In this document: piece after piece, positions 34,849 through 45,654 of the stretch
How the letters are laid out: the number at the start of each line of letters is the position of its first letter
Position numbering within the stretch: position 1 is the stretch's first letter
Assembly: GCF_002994745.2 (NCBI RefSeq)
Contig: NC_037089.1
Location: 5,029,501-5,093,500 of the forward strand
Source: Rosa chinensis
Lineage: Eukaryota > Streptophyta > Magnoliopsida > Rosales > Rosaceae
DNA length: 64,000 bases
Direction of reading: 5' to 3'
The notes under the pieces: model-generated
Databases searched by the model: none
What the model was told of the DNA's origin: nothing
The model's input: only the letters and a program-made list of their open reading frames with translations
Program-made: the position numbers and the translations under genes

Positions 34849-36111
34849 AAATATGATACGTACGAAAAATGTTAACATATCATACATTTATTCTTTTTGT
34901 AACGATATATTTTTATTTTATTAACAGATACCAATTTACAGATGTTTAAAAATAAAATATATATTACACCGACATTTTGGTGGAGTCATAAAGTTTTCTT
35001 ACAAACCTCGAACAAATTATAGAAATGTCATTTTCAACAGATTTGCTAAAATATTATATATTTTTACCGCATTTAGCTCATAAATAAATATCATGTTCCT
35101 CTGTACTTGAGACTCGTGCTCTCTTTTCTATTTTCAGTAAGATGCTCATCCTCGCCGTGAGACCCGAGCTCTTATTTTCGATGCTACAAAATCATGCATG
35201 TATAAGTAACGATCTGCAACGGAAGCGCATATATATATATGAACGAAGAATCTGGGATCACGTACTCTTGTATAATATAGCTAGGATGATGATACAGGTT
35301 CTTTGTGTCTAGCTAGCAGTTACTTGGTGAATTAATGTAGATAGTTCCAAGTAATCAAGTTCAGTTTTGGCCACAAGACATATTGATTTTTTTTTTTTTG
35401 ATAAGCACTTTGATCGATGATGATGTTGCAAGTATATATAAGAGAAAAAGGATCAGAAGCAGTACGAGGTGTTGCAGTAGGAAGTCATTATTAACACCAA
35501 GTGTTACTGGTACGTAATACTACTAGTATTGTACAGTTGGATCAATACAATATATTGGTCGAAATTGTTTGTCGACTTCCTTGCATTTATGTTGTTCAGT
35601 GCAAGCTAGTGTGGTTGTAAGGCTTGGTTCGCTCTCCCTTGAGTCATTTCTAGTCCTCATTTTGTTGGCCGCTTCGTATGTGTTCTTGATGACCATGACC
35701 GGGGCCCCTCGTATGGAGAATGCTCATCGGATCTGTAATTTTTTAGGTGTCCGAAGTGGCAAGTACTTTGTCTCTGAGTTTCATAATGCGCGCCAGCGAC
35801 CGGACCACGGCCGCAGGATGAACCAGTTGTGCTAGGGATGCACAATGACTTGGTCATGTTGCTCTTCCTCGCTCTCACCCCTCGAGGCTCGAGCTTACAG
35901 ATCAGTACACAACAACTACACATGGGGTTCATTTGTGATTTCTACTATACTTCGTGTAGTAATGCTGGTACTACCCAAGGTTTTAAGTTTCTCCGAAACT
36001 GCTGAAATTTTCGTCGAAAAATATATTAAAAAATTCACACCAAAATTTTGTCTAAAATTTCTCTGAAATTCTTTTGTCATTGACAAAATATGAAATCTTA
36101 ATTTATTTTTT

Positions 36112-36375
36112 GAAAAAATTTCACAAATGGTCACTCAATTATGACTCATTCAACACTCTAGTCACTGAAGTTTCAAATATATTACTTTGGTCACTCAACT
36201 ATTACATTGTCAATCACTTAAGTCACTTTGTTAATTTTTTTCATTAAAAATACTTTTTGGGTGACTTAAGTGATTGACAATGTAATAGTTGAGTGATCAA
36301 AGTGATATATTTGAAACTTCAGTGACCAAAGTGTCGAATGAGTCATAGTTGAGTGACAATTTGTGGAATTATCCC
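36112..36375. mobile_element. Mutator-type MITE (foldback), ~264 bp
   Basis: An almost complete palindrome: GGTCACTCAATTATGACTC on the left, GAGTCATAGTTGAGTGAC on the right, with a CATTAAAAATAC hinge. The flanks share TTATTTTTT (36103-36111 and 36376-36384), a nine-base duplication as left by Mutator-like elements, although the low complexity weakens this. A second truncated copy lies at 55150-55345. The site is empty in the related hAT copy B. Confidence 0.8.
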
Positions 36376-38040
36376 TTATTTTTTTTCCAATCAAGTTGAA
36401 ATTGGATACAACAAAACCCTCTTTGCTTTATCTGCTACCAAAGTACTCATGCTCCAACTCTCCAATCACATCATGATTCTATTTGCAATGAGGCAAATTA
36501 TGGAAATGACAGGGGGAGTGGCAAATCATGGCACTACAACCAATATAGTAGTGATGATCATTCTACTGGTGCAAATCGTGAATACAATTCTAGAGCTAGG
36601 GATGCACAAGGAGACGCGATAGCCATTTGTCTCTAAATGAGTTTGAATCACGTACTTTCTTCAAGTCTTGACTCAATGGACATAGGAACTCAATATAGTG
36701 ATAACCCTAACTCATTCCATTCTCATTATCCTCATCCTCATCATGAAATGAGTTCTACCTCATAAAGTACTTACGAAATTGGATCAAGCTCACAAGGTGG
36801 AAGCACATATGGTTTTTTTTTTTATCATTCTTCGTCCCAAATGTCGTATGCTTCATACAATGAAACACCATATTGGGTAATTCCACAATATCCGATATAT
36901 GGATTGCATGTGGGAAGAGATCAACACACATACATTACCTATGTGATAAAGTACCAAAATCATTTTCAAAATTTATGTACTTGGGAGCAATATGCCAGTA
37001 TTGTATGAAACTAAATGGGAGCAATTCAACCACATGGATCGAACTACATCGTAGTAGCTCTTATTACTAATACTTTATATTGATTTTGTTGTTCTTGCAT
37101 TTTCATTCAAGGGGTTTTAGTATTACATTCCCCCCGTTGTATTTTTCTAATTATTAGTGAAAAAGGCGTGATGGCCAAGCTTCTCACTGGGTTCCAGCCA
37201 TAAAAAAATAAAAAAATAAAAAAGAGTAAATCACATTCACATTGTCAATATACAAAACATTTATAATTACATATAGATAAAAACACTAGTTTAGCAACTC
37301 ACTACAGTTTTAGTTAATTACTCGTCTATATTAAATATCGCAATTCTATTATTTATGTATAATTTTAGAGAAGTTATAATGTAAATAAGTTTATTATAGT
37401 TTAGTTTAGTCTATATAAAAGTTTCATTCATACAAAGTGATATCCCAGAACTTAATTAATTAGTATTCTCCATGACCTATCTCTCAATTCCAGAGAAACC
37501 CTAAAGTCGGATCTCCCGCTCTCTCAAAATCGATCTCGTTCGGCGGCGCCCGGACGTTGGTGTTGGCCTCCGGGCCTCGCTGATGTTTTGTTATTGGCTG
37601 CCAGACGGAGTGTTGATGCTATTGCTCTGAAAGTTTCTCCAGAAGGCTCTGTGCTCCTAGTCTTGGCATGGTGGTCTTGGTAGTGGTCTCTGGTGCTCAG
37701 TGGTTATGTGCGTGGGATGCCGGATTGTGGCGAAGCAAGATCATGGTGGGATGAGATCGGTGACTGCGGGTCGAGGTGGATTGGATTCCCGATCGGGCTA
37801 GTTCGGGATGCTGCGGGTCGTGGAAGCTTGGGTTGACGTAACTCCGTGCAGCTCGTGGTTTGGGAGGTGTAGGGGCAACATTGATCGGAGTAACACCGGT
37901 CGTGTACAGCGTGGTTGGGCGGCGTAAACTTGGTTTCCGGTATTGTGTTGCTGCTGGGTGAGGGACAGGGGCTGAGCCATGTCAGGCCAGTCTTTGTTGG
38001 GCTTGGAGTTGGGCTTTTGGGGTTATTTTTGGGCTACTAG

Positions 38041-38541
38041 TGTACATACCTCCAACAATATGGAGTATTTACTACATCACCAAGCATAAGTAACACCCTC
38101 TTTGAGACACCCACAGGCCATGGTGAGGCCCAACCGCTACTTGCATCTTGTAGCCCTATGTTCAAGCTACGCTACTGTATCCGGAAGTCGCAAATCCGCC
38201 GCCGGGAAGCCACCTTTTCGGCCTTGCCAAGTTGCCTCCATAATATGCATTTCTATACTAGAATAGTTGTTTGCTTGTCCCACATCTAAGAAAATGTAAA
38301 GGAGAAGCATTCCTTCACCTATAAAAGGAATGCCTCATCCCACTTAAACACCATTCAACATAACTCCATTACATTTCTTGTAATCTTGTTGGGCCGCAAG
38401 GCTCGACACACTAGTATAAGCTTTCAAGTGGACGTAGTCTCCCGCTAAGGCGGGAGGTGAACCACTATACTTCGCTTGTGTCACTCTCTCTCTCTCTTTA
38501 CTTATCGTTAATTAGATCCCCAACGGATCCAAGCATTAACA
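38041..38541 (+). repeat. LARD 5' LTR, 501 bp
   Basis: Starts TGTACATACCTCC and ends AAGCATTAACA. A TATA box (TATAAAA) is at 38320-38326, preceded by a short inverted pair (GCATTCCTT/AAGGAATGC) around it. Confidence 0.95.
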
Positions 38542-38560
38542 TTGGCGCCGTCTGTGGGAA
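38542..38560 (+). other. Primer-binding-like site of the LARD element
   Basis: TTGGCGCCGTCTGTGGGAA directly abuts the LTR. TGGCGCCG is the start found in several plant gypsy primer-binding sites; the primer tRNA is not assigned. Confidence 0.8.
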
Positions 38561-41500
38561 GCCAACACAAAAGCTTCGTCACCTACCACGAACTTTGACC
38601 CGAAAATGTCGAGTCGACGCTCATTCAACATCAAATTGGGGTCGGTCAACGCCCAACATGGACGGTCAACGCCCAGCGGGGTCGGTCAACCCCCGTAGGC
38701 AAGGTCAACGCCCATCAAGGCTTGATCAACTTTTGGTCAACGACCATCTCAAAAAAGGTCAACGCTGAACTATTCACTTGGTCAACGCTGAACCACAACA
38801 AAAAAAAAAAAAAAAAATTGGCAAGTCTTCTCTGGACACCCAGAAAGCTTCTCTGGGCACCATGGCCATTCTTCGGTCATCGGCATCAGCGGCGCACCAC
38901 CGCTACCTATGCCCAGCGGTCAGCAACCAGCAACCTCTGCTCCGCCAACCGGCAGTCACCGCTAGGCAACCTCCATTGCACGACCCAGTCATCAGCGGCA
39001 AATTTCATCCGCTGAGCTCCGAGCCCCGCCGAACTTCATCTCCGCTGAACAGTTCCGCCAAGTCCTCTGGACGCACCATGGACCGCTAACAGAGCCAGCG
39101 AGTCTTCCGCCAGCAAACTCGCCTTCTACTACCAGTAGGCCATCCTCCGCCGAGCTCCAGGTCCGCCAAACTCGAGCTCCGCCTAACTTTTCCTCCCCTG
39201 AGCTGCTCCACCGCTGAGCACCAGCGCCGAGCTTCACCAGCTTCCGAGCATCACCGTTCCGCTGGCCATAACTCCGCCGACCCGTTCCGCTGGACATAGC
39301 TCTGCCACCGCAGGATAGCTGCACCACCGGCCAAACACCGCTAGCCTCCACCAGCGGCAAACCCAACTGGCGGACACTCACCGCTGGCATTACCGCTGAA
39401 CACACCGCTACAGCCCACCACCGGCCAAGTTCCGCTCAGCAAGCTTCACGGCCACCCCCAGCAGGCCTACCGCCGAGCGAGCTTTGCTAGCCAAGGCTTC
39501 ACCGCTCCGCTAGGCACTGCCAGCAAGCTTGACTGCTACCACCGCTAGCATCCTCCGCCGGAAGATTACTCCACTAACTAAGCCGCTCCGCTGACCAAAG
39601 CGTCAACGACAATACCAAGCTTTATGGGCAGCCTTCTCTCCTTGGCTCGTTACTCCATCATAGGACTTCGCCAGGTGAAATACAGCCGAGCACCATGCTC
39701 CGCTCCGCCGGAAAACCCACTGGCCAACTCCGCCGAGCACCACGCTCCTCTCCGCCGGACAATCCGCTAGCCACCTCCACCGGCAGCGGCGAGCTCTTCT
39801 GCTGAGATTTCACCTCCGCCGGACTGTTCACCGCTGAACTTATCCGCCAACCTCCTCCGCTGACCAAGCTTCGCTGGAGCAAAATCTTCCGCTTGGCAAC
39901 CGCCGCAGAGCTCCTCCGCTGCGATTCACCGCTTAGGGTAGGCACCGCTGAGCGACAACTCCGGACGACCTCCGCCGAGCCCAAAGTCATGGCCATCTCC
40001 GCTAGACTGTGCACCGCCGGACTGAGCACCATTCAGTTCTGAGTCTCCATTCAGTGCTGAGTCTCCGCTCAGCTGGCCAAAACACCACCGCTAGCACAAA
40101 CAAAAACCACCACCGTTGGACTATAAACCCAACGGAAACTCAATCCTAGCGGAGGTTCAATCTCTCGGTCATCCAAAATTGGACACCCAACTGACCAAGC
40201 TCCAGCAGCGAGTCTTTCGCCAGCTAGTTGCCAGCAGCGGCCCCGCCTGTTAGCTCCATCAGCAGTAAAAAGCTCCGCCAGCCAGAGCCCCGCTCATAGC
40301 CTGCCCGGCCAGCGGCTCCTCTCCGCCCAGCTCCATCGAATGCTCCGTTGGCACCATCTCTGCTGGACACCACCACCAGTGACGCTTCCCCAACACCAGC
40401 GGCTAGCTAGCTCGCCGGCGGCGATCGTCAAGCAATCAGCTCTAGTGCCTACTGCACTAGCGCCAGCGGCAAGCCCATGTAGCGGTAGCGAGCTTCTGAT
40501 CAACCAGTGGCAAAGCAAAAAGGCCTCAGTCAGCGGCACTTCCTTCCGCCGAGCTCCATCAACAACAACTCTCCTCCGCTAAACACTATCAGTGGCAAGT
40601 TCTTTCTCTAATATCCGGCAGCGGTACCTCTGCTCCGCCAAGCATCACAGCTGGGCAACCTCCAAGCCATCACAGATGCACTTTCGCAGCAGCACCAGCT
40701 ATTTAGATAAGTCTTCTTATCCATTTATCTGGTTATTCACATGTAGGGCAATTGGTCAACAGGTGCATAATTGACAATTCCATGCCACATATAGCTTATG
40801 CGTGTCTCATGCAAAACTATGCCTTGACATGCACATGCTTTATACGTTGATTTCACGTGCATGCATGAACTTGTCATCAAGTTATCAGTACCTATACGTG
40901 TGCCACCTACTGGGGTAGTTATCACACAAACTACTTTGCCATATTTAATTATTTTAATAGCATGGCCACATATAATTGAACATGGATTATATTTTCTATA
41001 CGCCTACACACGGCTATAGCTTAATTACTAGTATACATGCACATGTCAGCTACCACACTAGTACACATGCTTATATGTTCATTTAGTTGCTGCCTTGCGG
41101 TGTATGTGACATGCCATGCTAGATATGCCATGCTTCTTATATCGATCTCAAACGATCTCTAAGCATGCTTACAAAAATACATAATGATATTAGCATCCAC
41201 ATTACAAGTACATGCTATACACATATGCCATGCTTCTATTTAATTGCAACCCAATTAAATAAACATGGGACATAAACAAAATATTATTACTTGCTCTATG
41301 TGTTTATCATTTTTCATACAGATACAAACTTTACGAGTCTATGTTCTACGACCAACCGCCAGGCGGTAAGGCAACGCCTCATAATGACAATGACCGCTAC
41401 GCGGCATTGCAGTCAAGTTTCTCTTTCGAGAAAACAGCTAGGGACTAGTTGACACAGCCCACGGCAGCCATTGATCCGGCAGTTAACCCCGACGCTTGGG

Positions 41501-41839
41501 TATCTAAGATTGGGCTCGCTACCCAACACCCTCTGCTCCGCGCAGCTCCCCTCATCAAACAATTTTCTGACCATCCGGAGGTCTATAGCCAGGAGTGGGG
41601 GACTCCTCGCAGGGCCCAGCAGGGGCCCACCCGAAAAGGGCAAAAGCGTTCGCTCCAATAATTCTAGATGGACGACGCACTTGCACTAATTATGCTTGAT
41701 ATACGGCACAAAGCTACGCTTTGGTATCAACCCGCAAGGACACCCTCCTTGACTGGGGACTTCGGGGACTTGTACATACAGCCCAGCATAATTAGCAACG
41801 GTCACGCTCATGCCTCAGGGCATCACCTTCGAGCTACCC

Positions 41840-42660
41840 GTTAATGCCTTCCCGGCACCCACGAGCTTCGACTCATGCCTTCTCGGCAACCCACGAGCTT
41901 CCCGCTCATGCCTTCCCGGCAACCCTTGAGCTTCCGCTCACGAGCTTTCCGCTCACGAGCTTTCCGCTCATGCCTTCCCGGCACCCACGAGCTTCCGCTC
42001 ATGCCTTCCCGGCAAATCACGAGCTTCCCGCTCATGCCTTCCCGGCAACTCACGAGCTTCCCGCTCATGCCTTCTAGGCAACCCACGAGCTTCCCGGCAA
42101 CCCAGAGCTTCCCGCTCATGCCTTCCCGGCAACCCTTGAGCTTCCGCTCACGAGCTTTCCGCTCATGCATTCCCGGCACCCACGAGCTTCCGCTCACGAG
42201 CTTCCGCTCATGCCTTCCCGGCACCCCCGAGCTTCCTCTCATGCCTTCCCGGCAACTCACGAGCTTCCCGCTCATGCCTTCCCGGCAACCCAGAGCTTCC
42301 CGCTCATGCCTTCCCGGCAACCCTTGAGCTTCCGCTCACGAGCTTTCCGCTCATGCATTCCCGGCACCCACGAGCTTCCGCTCACGAGCTTCCGCTCATG
42401 CCTTCCCGGCACCCACGAGCTTCCGCTCACGAGCTTCAGCTCATGCCTTCCCGGCACCCCCGAGCTTCCGCTCATGCCTTCCCGGCAACCCACGAGCTTT
42501 CCGCTCATGCCTTCCCGGCACCCCCGAGCTTCCGCTCATGCCTTCCCGGCAACCCACGAGCTTCGGCTCATGCCTTCCCGGCAACCCACGAGCTTCGGCT
42601 CATGCCTTCCCGGCAACCCCGAGTGTTTCGCTCATGCCTGCCCGGCAATCCTCGAACTTT
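41840..42660. repeat. Tandem minisatellite inside the LARD element (~30-36 bp units)
   Basis: About 24 variants of GCTCATGCCTTCCCGGCA followed by ACCCACGAGCTTCC, with higher-order duplication (42107-42190 is nearly repeated at 42292-42370). The bias leaves long spurious open frames on both strands. Confidence 0.95.
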
Positions 42661-43203
42661 ACACTCATGTCTACTCGACACACCACACGTTAATGGAACA
42701 TTGAATTCTTCTACCATTTGTCGCTTGTGACAAATCGGATTCTTTTCACGTTCCATTAATACGAGCGACAACCAAACAAACACAAGCGTTCAAGCATTCA
42801 ACACTCACGAATTACAAACGCTTACCTCCGCAACACTCATACAACTTACATTTCTCGTATGCAATCCATATGCTCACACGACCATACGCGTTCTCGAGTT
42901 TGTACGTCATAAGCGATCGTACTCGGCGCCATTCGAGTGTATACATCAACATGTATCATGCACCCCGTACGTTCGTATATGCCAACGCATATAAGTGCAA
43001 CTCACATTTGTTGCCCAATGCAACGAGAATCCTACATATGCCTGTTTTTTTTGTCTTTGTTTTGCAGGTTCACGAGTCCCTTCTTGCTTACGGAGTTCGG
43101 GGACTTGTAGGGGCTCCGTGCCGCCCGGTTACTTATGCTCGATGACATCGTGGTTATAACTCCCCAACCAAGAAGCTCCTCTTACTTGGGGACTTCGGGG
43201 ACT

Positions 43204-43706
43204 TGTACATACCTCCAACAATATGGAGTATTTACTACATCACCAAGCATAAGTAACACCCTCTTTGAGACACCCACAAGCCATGGTGAGGCCCAACCGC
43301 TACTTGCATCTTGTAGCCCTATGTTCAAGCTACGCTACGGTATCCGGAAGTCGCAAATCCGCCGCCGGGAAGCCACCTTTCCGGCCTTGCCAAGTTGCCT
43401 CCATAATATGCATTTCTATACTAGAATAGTTGTTTGCTTGTCCCACATCTAAGAAAATGTAAAGGAGAAGCATTCCTTCACCTATAAAAGGAATGACTCC
43501 TCCCACTTAAACACCATTCAACATAACTCCATTACATTTCTTGTAATCTTGTTGGGCCGCAAGGCTCGACACACTAGTATAAGCTTTCAAGTGGACGTAG
43601 TCTCCCGCTAAGGCGGGAGGTGAACCACTATACTTCGCTTGTGTCACTCTCTCTCTCTCTCTTTACTTATCGTTAATTAGATCCCCAACGGATCCAAGCA
43701 TTAACA
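43204..43706 (+). repeat. LARD 3' LTR, 503 bp
   Basis: Same termini as the 5' LTR. It is preceded by a purine-rich GGGGACTTCGGGGACT (43188-43203) in the position of a polypurine tract. It differs from the 5' LTR by a handful of substitutions and one extra CT pair in the terminal CT run. Confidence 0.95.
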
Positions 43707-44175
43707 ACTAGGGTTTTACATAGTTTTTGCTGTTTAATTCCAATAATTCCCTATTTGTTTTAGGGAGTTATGCTTCTAGTTTTTTTTAGTAAGCGTGATT
43801 GAGTCTAGTTTACTCGGCCTATTTACTATGTATTAGTTAATAGTTTATAGGCTCTCTTTATGAGCGTGGAACTGTCAAATGATTGGACCTAATCTATGTA
43901 CCACTGTGCTACTACCACAAACTCTTTTTCTACCCAGAGATGGTAGAGGGAGGATATGTAATGGTCCTTTCTGGCCTGAGATTTATTAATATATCGACAT
44001 GATATTCTTTAAAATATATATATATATAAAATTTTCTTTCAAAAATATTATTTTATAAATGCAATTAATGTGATTTTCTTTATTTTTAACCGAAATTGAA
44101 ACTTTCTCCGAAATTTCCTTAAATTTGAAGTACCGAAATCGAAACCAAAACCGAAATTTGAAACCTTGGTACTAC

Positions 44176-45228
44176 CAAGGTTTTAAATTTCTCCGAAATT
44201 TCTGTAATTTTGAAGTACCGAAACGAAATTCATATGCTATATCATTTCTGTCAAAAGTTTCCAGAAATTTTCCGTACATTTCCACGAAATTCTTAATTTT
44301 TGAAATATCTACACACACAATATATATTTAAAAATTTACACCGAAATTTTGTCCGAAATTTCTCTAAAATTTCTGCTAAATTTTTATGTCACCTACAATG
44401 AATTTTTACTTCATACTTTTATAGAGAAAATATGAAATTATGATTTTGTCTTTCTTTGCAATCAAGTTGAATACAACAAAAAACCTTTTTGTTTTTATCT
44501 GCTACAAAGTTGAATGCTCCAACCATAACATGATTTTCTTTTTGCTTCGTCTCAAATATTGTATGCTTCATACACTGTAACATCATATTAAGTAATTCCA
44601 CAATATCCAATATATGGATTGCATGTGGAAAGGGAACAACACGTACACATACAATAACCATGTGATGAAGTACGAAAATCATTTCCAAAATTCATGTACT
44701 TGGGAGCAGTATTGTATGATACTAAATGAAAGCAGTTCAACCAGCTAAATCGAACCACATCATAGTATCTTTTATATTCCTTTTGTTGTACTTGTTCATT
44801 TTCATTCACGGAGTTTTGATTTATGTTCCCCGCCCAGCCCCGCCCCACCCCTTTGTAATTTTCTACTTATTAAAAAAAGTAAATCATATTTACATTATCA
44901 ATATACAACACATTATCAATACACATAGATAAAAACACTAGTTTAGGCGTTTAGCAACCTACTACAGTACTAGTTAATTACTCGTCCATATAAAATATCA
45001 TAATTCTATTATAAATGTATAATTTTAGAGATGTTACATTGTAAATAGGTTTATTATAGGTTAGTTTAGTCTATGTAAAAGTTTCATTCAAAAATATCAT
45101 TTTATAAATGCAATTAATTTGATTTATTTATTTTTAACAGAAATTTCCACCGAAATCGAAACTTTCTCCGAAATTTCCTTAAATTTGAAATACCGAAATC
45201 GAAAGCGAAACCGTAATTTGAAACCTTG
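44176..45228. mobile_element. hAT transposon remnant B, ~1.05 kb
   Basis: Starts CAAGGTTTTAAATTTC and ends GTAATTTGAAACCTTG. It is flanked by GGTACTAC (44168-44175) and AGTACTAC (45229-45236), seven of eight bases matching. It abuts copy A and shares its target duplication. The interior is homologous to A (for example CAATATATGGATTGCATGTG-like sequence in both), without transposase. Confidence 0.78.
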
Positions 45229-45370
45229 AGTACTACTACTAATACCAGTAGTATTTATTCAAGCAATATCCAAGTTAATGCCGATTATAGGTGGAGTGTT
45301 GTGCGAACTTCATTTGCAGATTTGGTCATGGATATCTTCTCTTCTGAAACGGCCGAATGGAGAGAGTTAT

Positions 45371-45591
45371 TATTGAGGGAAAGAATCCCGTGTAATTAGA
45401 AATGGAGTAATTGTAATATCCTAGATTAGGATTGTAGCTATTCTGATATCCTAAATTGAGAATTTGAGTTGTATTACCATAATGATCCCTAGAATTGTGG
45501 ATCGAGTATTAGCATGGTGTGTATAAGGTGTAGGCAACTGTACTGACGAGAATTAAGAATTAAAACTTTCTTCATCACATCGTTTTCTTTA
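45371..45591 (+). repeat. Copia 5' LTR, 221 bp
   Basis: TATTGAGGGAAAGAATCCC to CGTTTTCTTTA, directly followed by the Met-type primer-binding site. Confidence 0.88.
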
Positions 45592-45654
45592 TGGTATCAG
45601 AGCACTGACTCTGAGGCATAATCTAAAAACAATAAAACCAAAACCAATCCCTCA

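Larger units (their letters stand above)
33260..35967. promoter_or_regulatory. NINJA leader intron, promoter and flank
   Basis: 33260-34440 is probably 5' UTR with an intron and contains a compound TA/CA microsatellite (33864-33897). Upstream lies a ~159 bp tandem duplication (34544-34848). The rest, to the hAT copy at 35976, is AT-rich and without a supported gene. Confidence 0.5.
38041..43706 (+). mobile_element. LARD-like non-autonomous LTR retrotransposon, 5.67 kb
   Basis: Two LTRs (38041-38541 and 43204-43706) are about 98-99% alike by eye. Both begin TGTACATACC and end TTAACA, and they are flanked by a perfect 5 bp duplication ACTAG (38036-38040 and 43707-43711). A PBS-like TTGGCGCCGTCTGTGGGAA starts immediately after the 5' LTR. 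The internal 4.66 kb has no gag, protease, RT or integrase. It consists of GC-rich simple motifs (GGTCAACGCC, CCGCTGAGC), an AT-rich middle and a tandem array (41840-42660). Movement would need proteins from another element. High LTR identity implies a fairly recent insertion. Confidence 0.93.
37431..44027. mobile_element. Unclassified insertion in hAT copy A (itself split by the LARD element)
   Basis: Comparison with hAT copy B shows that A is continuous up to ~37430 and resumes at ~44028. The flanks AAAAGTTTCATTCA (37417-37430) and AAAATTTTCTTTCA (44028-44041) look like a slightly diverged 14 bp duplication, as in retroposon insertion. The left part is GC-rich (GATCTCGTTCGGCGGCGCCC) and the right part ends in an A/T-rich tail, suggesting a short non-LTR or retroposed sequence. 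No domain is recognised. Confidence 0.55.
35976..44168. mobile_element. hAT transposon remnant A, split by nested insertions
   Basis: The left end CAAGGTTTTAAGTTTC and right end GAAATTTGAAACCTTG form terminal inverted repeats. They are flanked by the perfect 8 bp duplication GTACTACC (35968-35975 and 44169-44176), the hAT hallmark. About 2 kb of its own sequence remains around insertions at 36112-36375 and 37431-44027. Near 36840-37010 a short frame (SYNETPYWVIPQYPIYGLH) resembles the tail that follows hAT transposase coding sequence, but no intact transposase remains. The interior is related to copy B. Confidence 0.82.

Noticed and set aside
35569..35835. 88-codon plus-strand frame upstream of hAT copy A
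   Set aside because: No recognised domain, no conserved-looking composition and overlap with an antisense frame; treated as chance.
37150..37225. Short insertion with an A-rich tail in hAT copy A (GGCGTGATGGCCAAGCTTC)
   Set aside because: Probably a SINE fragment because it is missing in copy B, but at ~65 bp without clear promoter boxes or duplications it cannot be classified.
38450..40600. Several ~100-130 codon frames in GC-rich DNA
   Set aside because: Low-complexity CCGCTGAGC-type composition inside the LARD, with frames overlapping on both strands, no domain and no start context.
41841..42704. Long open frames on both strands (up to 179 codons) with repeated MPSR/SFPL-type peptides
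   Set aside because: They arise from the LARD minisatellite: the repeat period and GC bias keep several frames open at once, and the element is otherwise non-coding.
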